Of a DNA stretch of 5,506 nucleotides, positions 1 to 4,632 are shown in pieces. The stretch is from Chloroflexia bacterium. Its GTDB lineage: Bacteria; Chloroflexota; Chloroflexia; QHBQ01; JADMIH01. The notes under the pieces were generated by a model that was not told the origin of the DNA, searched no databases, and was given only the letters and a program-made list of their open reading frames with translations. The position numbers and the translations under genes were made by a program. The DNA is taken from contig JAICKM010000488.1 of NCBI GenBank assembly GCA_025927935.1, positions 1 to 5,506 on the forward strand. The letters are read 5' to 3'. Position 1 is the stretch's first letter, and the number at the start of each line of letters is the position of its first letter.

Positions 1-208
1 ACTCTTCGGCGAGGACAGCAGTGCCTACAGCAATGCGGTCTACAACCTGGGCTGCTTCTACGCCAAGACCGGCCAGGCGGCCCCAGCTATCGCCGCCGTG
101 GGCGAGGCGCTGCGCCGCAATCCCGGCCTGACCGACTGGTCGAAAGAGGACAGCGATCTCGACTCATTGCGCGCCGAGCAGGCCTTCCAGGCGCTGTACG
201 CCGGGTAA
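1..208 (+). CDS. TPR protein, C-terminal end (TPR end-of-group type), partial
   Basis: Only the last 68 residues are visible, read in the frame starting at base 2 and ending with TAA at 206-208; the start lies left of the window. The stretch YNLGCFYAKTGQAAPAIAAV followed by GEALRRNPGL is a typical tetratricopeptide helix pair: a YNLGC/A-type first helix, a G-Q turn, and an EAL..NP second helix. The ending, with an acidic W-x-K-x-D-x-DLDSLR core and then FQALY, matches the 'TPR end-of-group' tail seen after TPR arrays in many bacterial proteins. Such repeats are protein-protein interaction scaffolds. What the missing N-terminal part does (kinase, regulator, secreted protein) cannot be told from here. 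The 229 bp that follow are non-coding and the next gene is convergent. Confidence 0.85.
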   Translation, partial: LFGEDSSAYSNAVYNLGCFYAKTGQAAPAIAAVGEALRRNPGLTDWSKEDSDLDSLRAEQAFQALYAG

Positions 209-250
209 CACCGGCGCGGGAGTGATGCGGTAAGGGAGTTGCGGAGGAGT

Positions 251-274
251 GGGCAGGGGACAAGGGAGCGGGGG
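251..274 (+). other. canonical G-quadruplex motif
   Basis: Four runs of three to five G lie on the + strand, separated by loops CA, ACAA and AGC. The pattern fits the standard G3+ N1-7 definition. It starts 43 nt after the stop codon of the TPR gene inside a purine-rich tract (about 233-278), so it would be on the coding strand and in the 3' end of that mRNA. Folding is inferred from the motif; a role in pausing, termination or mRNA stability is speculative. Confidence 0.6.
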
Positions 275-288
275 AGCATCATGGCCTG

Positions 289-312
289 GCGCCGCGCCTC
301 GTTGGGCGGCGC
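289..312. terminator. GC-rich hairpin between convergent genes (possible terminator)
   Basis: The arms GCGCCGC (289-295) and GCGGCGC (306-312) are perfect complements around a 10-nt loop. The hairpin lies between the TPR gene end (208) and the convergent 74-aa gene end (438). No T-tract follows on either strand, so it is not a classic intrinsic terminator. A weaker 5-bp hairpin (397-401 with 413-417) lies closer to the minus-strand gene. In sequence this GC-rich, chance self-complementarity is common. Confidence 0.25.
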
Positions 313-437
313 GCCCTACAGGCCCCGGCTCACGACGCGGGCAACGTCCTCGTGGCCCCGCCGGAGCATGTGATGAAACGGGTGGGCACACCGGCACCGC
401 GCGAACGTCTCACGCGGGCCACCACCCGGCGCGGCGG

Positions 438-662
438 TTAGCCGCCGATATGGCCCTGTTCGTAGAGCCAGCGCGCGAACAGCAGCCGCTTGTACTCCGG
501 TGTCGCTTCGTCCAACTCGTGCTCGCTGAGGCGGGCGCGGGTGGCGTCGAGGCGGGCGAGTTCTTCCGGGGTGAATTGGTCCAGGTCGAGGGTGCTGTTC
601 TCCACCCCGGACGCGGCATCGCCCGTGGATTCGGGTCTCTCGGTATCCGGCATGTCAAACAT
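438..662 (-). CDS. small acidic protein of unknown function (74 aa)
   Basis: I do not recognise a named family. The start ATG (660-662) is preceded on the minus strand by GGAAAGGA with a 9-nt spacer; this favours it over the second in-frame ATG three codons later. The stop is TAA at 438-440. The N-terminal half is acidic and looks disordered (about residues 3-30, rich in D, E, S, T). From about residue 31 (TPEELARLDATRARL) to the end it should be helical, with a basic/aromatic finish, LLFARWLYEQGHIGG. There is no signal peptide or membrane segment, so a soluble cytoplasmic protein is likely. The terminal W-L-Y-E-Q-G block looks conserved in style, perhaps an interaction helix. The gene has its own candidate promoter and a roughly 110-nt leader; it is convergent with the TPR gene. 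Its role is unknown; an antitoxin- or adaptor-like job would be guesswork. Confidence 0.75.
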   Translation of the reverse strand: MFDMPDTERPESTGDAASGVENSTLDLDQFTPEELARLDATRARLSEHELDEATPEYKRLLFARWLYEQGHIGG

Positions 663-742
663 GGCGGGCCGTCCTTTCCGTGGGTAACCATCCTGCCGGG
701 CGGTGTGGGCCGGCCCCAGGCCAGGATGGAAGCTGATCCATC

Positions 743-764
743 CCTGTCGCCTTGCGGCAACAGG
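743..764 (-). other. stem-loop in the 5' leader of the 74-aa gene
   Basis: The arms 743-751 and 756-764 are complementary with a single C/A mismatch and enclose TTGC. The hairpin lies between the candidate promoter and the Shine-Dalgarno, about 80 nt before the start codon. It may stabilise the leader or be part of the repeat-rich region further upstream. Eight pairs with one mismatch are suggestive only. Confidence 0.25.
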
Positions 765-780
765 TTGTACTTAATGTACG

Positions 781-808
781 ATTCTATGGCGCCGGGCGGC
801 TCGGACAA
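781..808 (-). promoter_or_regulatory. candidate sigma-70-type promoter for the 74-aa gene
   Basis: On the minus strand TTGTCC (803-808) and TAGAAT (781-786) are separated by 16 bp; TAGAAT differs from the consensus -10 by one base. The start of transcription would fall near 770-776, giving a leader of about 110 nt. At that place sits an imperfect 13-bp palindrome, GTACTTAATGTAC (767-779), which could be an operator. The leader can also form a stem from CCTGT-C-GCC (743-751) and GGC-A-ACAGG (756-764). This is the only AT-rich patch nearby, which supports the call. Confidence 0.4.
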
Positions 809-846
809 AAGGTCTCTTTATGCTGCGGCTTTGGATGCAGGCCCCA

Positions 847-866
847 CCCCCGACTAAAGTTGGAGG
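847..866. repeat. degenerate inverted repeat (CCCCGACT / AGTTGGAG)
   Basis: CCCCGACT and AGTTGGAG face each other across a two-base AA centre and differ from perfect complementarity at two positions, both of which allow G-T pairing on one strand. It is the first of four palindromic units in the 480-bp gap 663-1142. It resembles the short 'cccccgactaaagtcggggg'-type palindromes I associate with Chloroflexales spacers; that comparison is from memory. Confidence 0.4.
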
Positions 867-932
867 CGCGACACAAGCGGATGCGGATGTCTGGGAGCAT
901 AGCGCATGCAAGATCCCGGCCACGGTCCGCCA

Positions 933-952
933 AGCCGGCAAGTTCGCCGGCT
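933..952. repeat. short inverted repeat AGCCGGC / GCCGGCT
   Basis: Perfect 7-bp arms (933-939 and 946-952) enclose the loop AAGTTC. It sits 16 bp before the large 969-1046 palindrome, with no coding signal between them. It is probably one unit of a dispersed intergenic repeat family; the copy number cannot be judged from one window. Confidence 0.45.
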
Positions 953-968
953 CGGCGTCAAGAGCCAA

Positions 969-1046
969 TTGTCATTCTGAGCGCAGCGCAGAATCTCGTC
1001 TCGTGCGGGTTCAAGACGAGACTCTGCGCTGCGCTCAGAGTGACAA
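969..1046. repeat. long inverted repeat of the CHSERSAESR type
   Basis: The arms 969-1001 and 1014-1046 (33 nt each) are complementary except at two positions and enclose a 12-nt spacer (1002-1013). The core, CATTCTGAGCGCAGCGCAGA, belongs to a dispersed palindrome known from many bacterial genomes; both arms translate to CHSERSAESR when read inward, a well-known spurious peptide in automated annotation. The two differences are T versus C and A versus G, so pairing is largely preserved by U-G wobble, one on each strand. No transposase or target-site duplication is visible. It may be a REP/MITE-like non-autonomous element. The transcript could form a very stable hairpin, downstream of the HD/LuxR gene on the minus strand. 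Confidence 0.85.
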
Positions 1047-1082
1047 GTAGGGCTACAAAGACTACTGAATGCCCGCCGGCCA

Positions 1083-1121
1083 ACGAGGCAGGGGCCGGTT
1101 TGAAACCGGCCTGCGTCTCGT
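1083..1121. repeat. inverted repeat centred on GGCCGGTTT-G-AAACCGGCC
   Basis: Perfect 9-bp arms 1093-1101 and 1103-1111 surround a single G. Outer pairs (GCAG with CTGC, ACGAG 1083-1087 with CTCGT 1117-1121) extend the stem with small bulges. The hairpin begins 22 nt after the stop codon of the HD/LuxR gene (minus strand), so it could protect or terminate that mRNA. No U-tract follows, so I list it as a repeat. Similar GGTTTGAAACC palindromes are, from memory, common between Chloroflexales genes. Confidence 0.6.
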
Positions 1122-1142
1122 GGGGAACCGTGGCGCGCGGGG

Positions 1143-2720
1143 TCAGTCCGCCGGGGCCAGCAGATCTTGCTCCATGGCGAAGAGGGCGGCCCCGGCGCGG
1201 GTCGAGACGCCGATCTTGTTGTAGATATGCTGGATGTGGTTATCGACCGTCTTTTCGGCAATCGACAGGTGCCCGGCGATCTGCTTCATGGAGTGGCCGC
1301 GGCCCACCAGGCGCAGCACCTCCACCTCGCGCTCGCTCAACCCGGCCACCAGGTCGCGGCGGGTGGGCCGAGCGTGGTGGCCCGCCGCGGCCAGTACCGC
1401 GGAAACCGCATCGCTGTCGAGCCGCCCGGCGCGCGCCTCGCGGCGGAGTTCCTCGGCGGCAGCGGCGGGAGGGCGGGCCGGGCGGTGGGCGCGCGCCTCG
1501 GTCATCCCCTGGTAGGCGTCGGCGGCGGCCAGGATGCGCGCCGCGGGCGACAAGATCATGGCCGGGGCGCCCCGGTGGTAGCCTGATCCGTCGAGCCGCT
1601 CATGGTGATAGGCGGCCAGCCGGCCCAGGCTGCTCAGCGTGGGCGAACGGGCCAGGACGCGCTCCGTATAGTACGGGTGCATCCGCACGCGCTCCCACTC
1701 CGTCTCGGTCAGCGCGCCCGGCTTGTCCCAGATGCTGATCGACACGCCCACGCGGCCCAGGTCATGCAGCCACCCGGCGCGGCGGATGGCCGTCACATCG
1801 GCGGCGGGCAGCCCGCAGCGTTGCGCGGCCCCGGCGGCTAGTTCGGCCACGCCGCTCGAATGGCCGAGCGTGTAGGGCGACTTGAGATCGGCGAAATCGG
1901 CCATGGCCTGGCAGGCCGTATCCAACTGGTCCTCGGCCAGATAGCTGCGCGCGCCCGGCTCCATCCCCAGCACCGTCTCCCAGGACGGCGCCTCGTCCAG
2001 CCCGGCAAACAGCGCGGGGGCTTGCCCGCAGAAGCAGTCGACCATGCGCGGATCGTAGGCCCCGCCGCTGCGCTGGCGGGCCATCCCAACCGCGGCATCC
2101 ACCCCGCCCAACCGGCGCACCGTAAGCGCGTCCTGGGCCAGGGCTACGATCAGCACTGCCGGGGCGATCTCCTCGCCCTTGAGGCCCCTGGGCAGCCCGC
2201 GCCCGTCCCAGCGCTCGTAAAGCTGGCCCAGCGCGACGATGATCGGCGCCTCGAAGCCGAGTCGCGCGCCCAGGCGCTGGGCCACCTCGCAATGCCCGGC
2301 GAAGCTTGCCTGGATTTCGGGTCCCGCCAGCAAACCGCGCACAACCTCGCGCGCCAGTTGCAGCGGCGGCGCGCCTGCGTTGGCCTGGCGGATATAACGC
2401 AGCATCAGGCTGAGCACGGCGCCCTGGTTGGCGTTGTCTATGGCGGCGAAGTCCCGGCGCATCGCCAGTTCGTCGCCCACGACGGCGGCCAGGGTATGCG
2501 TCTCGGCGTTACAGCCGATGTAGCGCAGCAGGGCTTGATAGTAGACTTCGCGCAAGGCGGGCGCGTCCAGGCCCAGGGCTTCGCCCAGGCGCACGGCCAG
2601 AACACAGGAGCAGAGGGCGTGTTCCAGCGGGTGGCCCATGCCCAGATCGGTGGCGAGGGAGAGCGCGGCGATGAGTTCCGCCAGGCGCACGGGGGCGGCG
2701 CCGTCCAGGTCGTTTCGCAT
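1143..2720 (-). CDS. HD-GYP-like phosphohydrolase fused to LuxR-type HTH (525 aa)
   Basis: A three-part protein. Residues about 20-235 resemble a degenerate HD-GYP half: LLRYIGC occupies the HD position (residues 64-70), then GHCEVAQRLGARLG (142-155) and ERWDGRGLPRGLKGEEI (169-185). Residues about 275-415 keep the metal-site pattern: H287 in LGHSSG, H319-D320 in WLHDLGRVG, H348 in MHP, H372-H373-E374, D401. The signature GYP reads GYH (380-382). A proline/alanine linker (about 412-425) leads to a complete LuxR HTH, LSEREVEVLRLVGRG...EKTVDNHIQHIYNKIGV (461-505). HD-GYP enzymes hydrolyse cyclic di-GMP, but a nucleotide substrate is not proven for this subfamily. The likely role is a cytoplasmic enzyme or sensor that controls transcription directly. 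No membrane segment or receiver domain is present. Start: ATG at 2718-2720 with GAGGA five bases upstream; an upstream extension reaching 3050 would read through palindromes and gives low-complexity sequence. The gene is divergent from the SDR gene. Confidence 0.88.
   Translation of the reverse strand: MRNDLDGAAPVRLAELIAALSLATDLGMGHPLEHALCSCVLAVRLGEALGLDAPALREVYYQALLRYIGCNAETHTLAAVVGDELAMRRDFAAIDNANQGAVLSLMLRYIRQANAGAPPLQLAREVVRGLLAGPEIQASFAGHCEVAQRLGARLGFEAPIIVALGQLYERWDGRGLPRGLKGEEIAPAVLIVALAQDALTVRRLGGVDAAVGMARQRSGGAYDPRMVDCFCGQAPALFAGLDEAPSWETVLGMEPGARSYLAEDQLDTACQAMADFADLKSPYTLGHSSGVAELAAGAAQRCGLPAADVTAIRRAGWLHDLGRVGVSISIWDKPGALTETEWERVRMHPYYTERVLARSPTLSSLGRLAAYHHERLDGSGYHRGAPAMILSPAARILAAADAYQGMTEARAHRPARPPAAAAEELRREARAGRLDSDAVSAVLAAAGHHARPTRRDLVAGLSEREVEVLRLVGRGHSMKQIAGHLSIAEKTVDNHIQHIYNKIGVSTRAGAALFAMEQDLLAPAD
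1467..1489 (+). other. canonical G-quadruplex motif on the template strand of the HD/LuxR gene
   Basis: Five GGG runs are separated by loops of 1, 1, 2 and 4 bases, a short-loop arrangement expected to be very stable. It lies on the + strand, which is the template for the minus-strand gene, and corresponds to proline codons in the linker between the HD domain and the HTH. In a GC-rich genome a proline/alanine linker can produce this by chance. A folded template strand could slow polymerase before the HTH segment is transcribed. Confidence 0.55.
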
Positions 2721-2725
2721 GATGA

Positions 2726-2730
2726 TCCTC
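2726..2730 (-). promoter_or_regulatory. Shine-Dalgarno that sets the HD/LuxR start
   Basis: GAGGA on the minus strand lies five bases before ATG 2720. It decides between this start and ATGs further upstream, the longest of which begins at 3050 and has only palindromic spacer DNA behind it. The first residues after this ATG (MRNDLDGAAPVRLAELI) look like a normal helical beginning. Confidence 0.7.
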
Positions 2731-2847
2731 AGCAGACAACGCCCGGCGGACCGCACGGGCACGCACGCGGGAGACGGATCCAGCGCGCGCCGGTGGCCGG
2801 TCGCCGGTACAGGCCGTAACATGCCGTGGATAGTCCCATGCCGGGGC

Positions 2848-2861
2848 CGGGTGGGCACCCG
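2848..2861. promoter_or_regulatory. 14-bp dyad CGGGTG-GG-CACCCG, possible operator
   Basis: Perfect 6-bp arms surround two bases. The dyad is in the divergent spacer, about 130 bp upstream of the HD/LuxR start and about 190 bp upstream of the SDR promoter. Dyads of this size are typical of dimeric HTH regulators, and a LuxR-type protein is encoded next door. Chance occurrence is plausible at this GC content. Confidence 0.2.
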
Positions 2862-2918
2862 TACCCGCGGTATACTGCTGATCCTACTCGATTGCCGGGC
2901 GGTGTGCAAGCGGGGCGC

Positions 2919-2938
2919 CCGGCGGCTCAAGCCGCCGG
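2919..2938. repeat. inverted repeat CCGGCGGCT / AGCCGCCGG
   Basis: Perfect 9-bp arms (2919-2927, 2930-2938) enclose CA. It is the first of three palindromes that occupy 2919-3040 almost without gaps. It shares the style of the 663-1142 repeats, but not the sequence. Confidence 0.6.
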
Positions 2939-2947
2939 CCACCCTTA

Positions 2948-3004
2948 CGAAGCCCGCCTGCACGGCCTGCGCCGGGGCCATCCAGCCCGCGCAGGCGGGC
3001 TTCG
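2948..3004. repeat. long inverted repeat CGAAGCCCGCCTGC / GCAGGCGGGCTTCG
   Basis: Perfect 14-bp arms (2948-2961 and 2991-3004) enclose 29 nt that can themselves fold through GGCC (2964-2967) and GGCC (2976-2979). It is the largest of the three units in the divergent spacer. From memory, CGAAGCCCGCCTGC-type palindromes recur between genes in Chloroflexota; a genome search would settle copy number. Confidence 0.65.
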
Positions 3005-3007
3005 CGT

Positions 3008-3040
3008 CCGTTGCCCGCCCGTTCACGGGCCGGGCAACGG
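3008..3040. repeat. inverted repeat CCGTTGCCCG / CGGGCAACGG
   Basis: Perfect 10-bp outer arms (3008-3017, 3031-3040) and an inner CCCG/CGGG stem (3018-3021, 3026-3029) around TTCA give a nearly continuous 14-bp hairpin with one bulged C. The right arm ends 11 bp before the extended -10 of the SDR promoter, so it covers the place where a -35 element would be. Confidence 0.6.
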
Positions 3041-3051
3041 GCTGCGCCATA

Positions 3052-3060
3052 TGCTATACT
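3052..3060 (+). promoter_or_regulatory. extended -10 promoter for the SDR gene
   Basis: TGC-TATACT matches the extended -10 consensus (TGnTATAAT) with one mismatch. The 17-bp-spaced hexamer upstream (GGGCAA) is a poor -35, but extended -10 promoters tolerate that. Transcription would start near 3067, leaving a leader of about 83 nt before ATG 3150. It is a rare AT-rich patch in the spacer and points at a strong ribosome site. Confidence 0.5.
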
Positions 3061-3136
3061 GCGAGGGTCCCCGGCAGGCGAGCCGGGCCGGGGGCGGATC
3101 GTCACGGCGGTGTCCACGCGCCGCGAGATCACCCAC

Positions 3137-3142
3137 AGGAGG
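3137..3142 (+). promoter_or_regulatory. Shine-Dalgarno AGGAGG of the SDR gene
   Basis: A full AGGAGG lies seven bases before ATG 3150. It fixes the start right before the glycine-rich nucleotide-binding motif and excludes ATGs further upstream (as far as 2826), which would add 108 residues translated from palindromic spacer. Confidence 0.85.
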
Positions 3143-3149
3143 ATCGCAC

Positions 3150-4157
3150 ATGAAATTACTGGTGCTGGGCGGCACCGTGTTCCTGGGCCGCCATATCGTC
3201 GAACACGCGCTGGCCCGCGGCCACGAAGTCACGCTCTTCAACCGGGGCCGGCACAACCCCGACCTCTTCCCCGCCGTGGAAAAGCTGCGCGGCGACCGCG
3301 ACGGCGACCTGAGCGCGCTGGCCGGGCGCCGCTGGGACGCCGCCGTCGACACCTCCGGCTACATCCCGCGCGTGGTGCGCGCCACGGCGACCGCTCTGGC
3401 CGATGCTGTAGCCCACTACACTTTCATCTCCAGCATTTCGGTCTACGCCGATTTCCGCACGCCGCATATGGACGAGAGCGCTCCCACCGGCACACTGGCC
3501 GATCCCACGGTGGAAGAGGTCACGGGCGAGAGCTACGGCCCGCTCAAGGCGCTCTGCGAGCAAGCAGTGGAAGACACAGTGCCGGAGCGGGCGCTGATCG
3601 TGCGGCCTGGCCTGCTGGTCGGTCCGCCGGACCCCACCGACCGCTTCACCTACTGGCCGCACCGGGTGGCCGCTGGGGGCGAGGTACTGGCGCCGGGCCG
3701 GCCCGACCACGCCATCCAGTTCATCGACGCCCGCGACCTGGCCGCCTGGATCGTGCGCATGATCGAGGCCGGGCAAACCAGCGTCTACAACGCCACCGGC
3801 CCGGCCATCCCGCTGACCATGGGCGAGTTTCTCGAAACCTGCCGCGTGGCCGCCGGGAACGACGCGCGCTTCACCTGGGTGCCGGAGGCGTTCTTGCTGG
3901 AGCGCGAAGTCGGCCCCTGGATGGAGGTGCCGCTCTGGGTGCCCGAAGAAGAAGACAACGCCGGCTTCGACAACGTGAACTGCGGCAAGGCGCTGGCCGC
4001 CGGCCTCACCTTCCGCCCCGTGCTCGAAACCGTGCGCGACACCATGGCCTGGGACGCCGGGCGCCCAGCGGACACCGAGCGTCGGGCCGGCCTCAAGCCC
4101 GAGCGCGAAGCCGAACTGCTGGCCGCCTGGCACGCCCAGGAGCGCGGCGCGGGCTGA
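3150..4157 (+). CDS. NAD(P)-dependent epimerase/dehydratase-type SDR oxidoreductase (335 aa)
   Basis: An extended or atypical short-chain dehydrogenase/reductase. The Rossmann motif GGTVFLGR (residues 7-14) opens the protein. NRGR (31-34) follows the second strand; its arginine suggests NADP(H). VDTSGY (67-72) and FISSISVYAD (92-101) supply the fourth and fifth strands with the conserved serine. The catalytic pair is Y129 and K133 (YGPLK). RPGLLVGPPDPTDRF (152-166) and IQFIDARDLAAWIVRM (189-204) are the usual substrate-domain landmarks. The C-terminal region (about 235-325, with WVPEAFLL and the repeated use of RP...R.AGL) resembles a group of 'NAD-dependent epimerase' proteins common in actinobacteria and Chloroflexota, distantly like sugar epimerases and CSP41. 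Length is normal for that group. The substrate cannot be assigned: it may be a nucleotide sugar, but no sugar-biosynthesis genes are adjacent. An extended -10 promoter precedes it and an intrinsic terminator follows, so it is probably transcribed alone. Confidence 0.9.
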   Translation: MKLLVLGGTVFLGRHIVEHALARGHEVTLFNRGRHNPDLFPAVEKLRGDRDGDLSALAGRRWDAAVDTSGYIPRVVRATATALADAVAHYTFISSISVYADFRTPHMDESAPTGTLADPTVEEVTGESYGPLKALCEQAVEDTVPERALIVRPGLLVGPPDPTDRFTYWPHRVAAGGEVLAPGRPDHAIQFIDARDLAAWIVRMIEAGQTSVYNATGPAIPLTMGEFLETCRVAAGNDARFTWVPEAFLLEREVGPWMEVPLWVPEEEDNAGFDNVNCGKALAAGLTFRPVLETVRDTMAWDAGRPADTERRAGLKPEREAELLAAWHAQERGAG

Positions 4158-4198
4158 CCCCGCCGCGCAACCCGCATCCCCGCCAGGGCGTATAGAGT

Positions 4199-4235
4199 GT
4201 GGGCCGGATGGGCGCGACCTGTCCGGCCACTTTTA
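4199..4235 (+). terminator. intrinsic terminator after the SDR gene
   Basis: GTGG-G-CCGG (4199-4207, one bulged G) pairs with CCGGCCAC (4223-4230), with an A-T pair inside, and is followed at once by TTTTAT (4231-4236). It starts 42 nt past the SDR stop codon. It separates the SDR from the 70-aa gene, whose ribosome site lies 38 bp further on. This is the clearest terminator in the window. Confidence 0.7.
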
Positions 4236-4286
4236 TGCAACGCCCGCCTGCCTCTGACGAGGCATTGGCGGCGGAAGGGAAAGATC

Positions 4287-4499
4287 ATGTCCAACACACC
4301 CTGGTATCTCTGGCCCGTTGTCGCCCTCTGGCGGCTGGTCGCCGCGATTATCGGCCTGACCGGGCGGCTGGTCGCCGTGCTGCTCGGCATCGTGCTGATG
4401 ATCGCGGGCGGGCTGCTGACGATGACTGTCGTCGGCGCGGTCGCCGGCATCCCACTGATGATCGTGGGCTTGCTGCTGATCGCTCGCGGCATCTTTTAG
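4287..4499 (+). CDS. small two-helix membrane protein (70 aa)
   Basis: The ribosome site GGAAGGGA (4273-4280) with a six-base spacer picks ATG 4287 over an in-frame upstream ATG at 4197, which lies inside the terminator hairpin. The protein opens with a tryptophan-rich amphipathic segment (W6, W9, W15, R16). A hydrophobic stretch, about residues 28-46 (LVAVLLGIVLMIAGGLLTM), is followed by TVVGAVAGIP and a second hydrophobic stretch of about 51-66. It ends in RGIF, a short basic/aromatic tail. Two closely spaced helices form an apparent hairpin in the cytoplasmic membrane. I recall similar short proteins with the WYLWP..ALWRL opening and TVVGA..GIPL turn across several phyla, annotated only as hypothetical; none has a role I can name. 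The next gene, 133 bp downstream, may be in the same transcript. Confidence 0.8.
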   Translation: MSNTPWYLWPVVALWRLVAAIIGLTGRLVAVLLGIVLMIAGGLLTMTVVGAVAGIPLMIVGLLLIARGIF

Positions 4500-4632
4500 G
4501 GGTAATTTGAGAGCGCCAGTAGAGCGTTAGCAGAGTGCGCTTTGCGATGATGGAGACGTGAATCCATCCACGCTTCGCGCGGAGTCCCCTGCCCGCGGGA
4601 GGCGTGCCGCTTGACCCAGGAGGAGCAGCCCC

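Larger units (their letters stand above)
663..1142. other. 480-bp intergenic region of stacked palindromes
   Basis: I see no gene here. Open frames that cross it have no ribosome site, run into neighbouring genes antisense, and translate to low-complexity R/P/G-rich peptides. Apart from the leader and promoter of the 74-aa gene (663-808), the content is four separate inverted repeats (847-866, 933-952, 969-1046, 1083-1121). A further loose AGTAG/CTACT pair lies near 1046-1066. The HD/LuxR gene ends at the right edge. Confidence 0.65.
2721..3149. other. 429-bp divergent spacer with three tandem palindromes and two gene starts
   Basis: No gene is supported here. The spacer separates the minus-strand HD/LuxR gene from the plus-strand SDR gene. 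From left to right it holds the HD/LuxR ribosome site (2726-2730), a 14-bp dyad (2848-2861), a TATACT at 2871-2876 without a good -35 on either strand, palindromes at 2919-2938, 2948-3004 and 3008-3040, an extended -10 at 3052-3060, and the SDR leader and ribosome site. Open frames extending both flanking genes into it are GC-driven. Confidence 0.65.

Noticed and set aside
249..857. 202-codon open frame on the + strand
   Set aside because: It is antisense to the 74-aa gene, begins in the G-quadruplex tract, and has no domain; the 74-aa gene has a better ribosome site and composition.
752..1738. 328-codon open frame on the + strand
   Set aside because: It crosses the palindromic spacer and the HTH end of the HD/LuxR gene, and becomes an R/P/G-rich peptide with no recognisable domain.
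1860..2819. 319-codon open frame on the + strand
   Set aside because: It lies antisense to the well-supported HD/LuxR gene, has no ribosome site and translates to low-complexity G/Q/H/R-rich sequence; third-position GC keeps it open.
2919..3040. CRISPR-like array
   Set aside because: The palindromes differ in sequence and there are no equal-length direct repeats with unique spacers, nor any cas gene.
2721..3050. 110-residue N-terminal extension of the HD/LuxR protein
   Set aside because: The extension is translated from palindromes and spacer, while ATG 2720 has GAGGA at a suitable distance.
2826..3149. 108-residue N-terminal extension of the SDR
   Set aside because: AGGAGG seven bases before ATG 3150 and the Rossmann motif at residue 7 fix the start; the extension spans the promoter and repeats.
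3156..4133. 325-codon open frame on the - strand
   Set aside because: It mirrors the SDR gene in antisense, and its composition is explained by the codon bias of the real gene.
4507..4535. Possible promoter for the 86-aa gene (TTGAGA near 4507)
   Set aside because: No acceptable -10 lies at 16-18 bp, so read-through from the 70-aa gene is equally likely.
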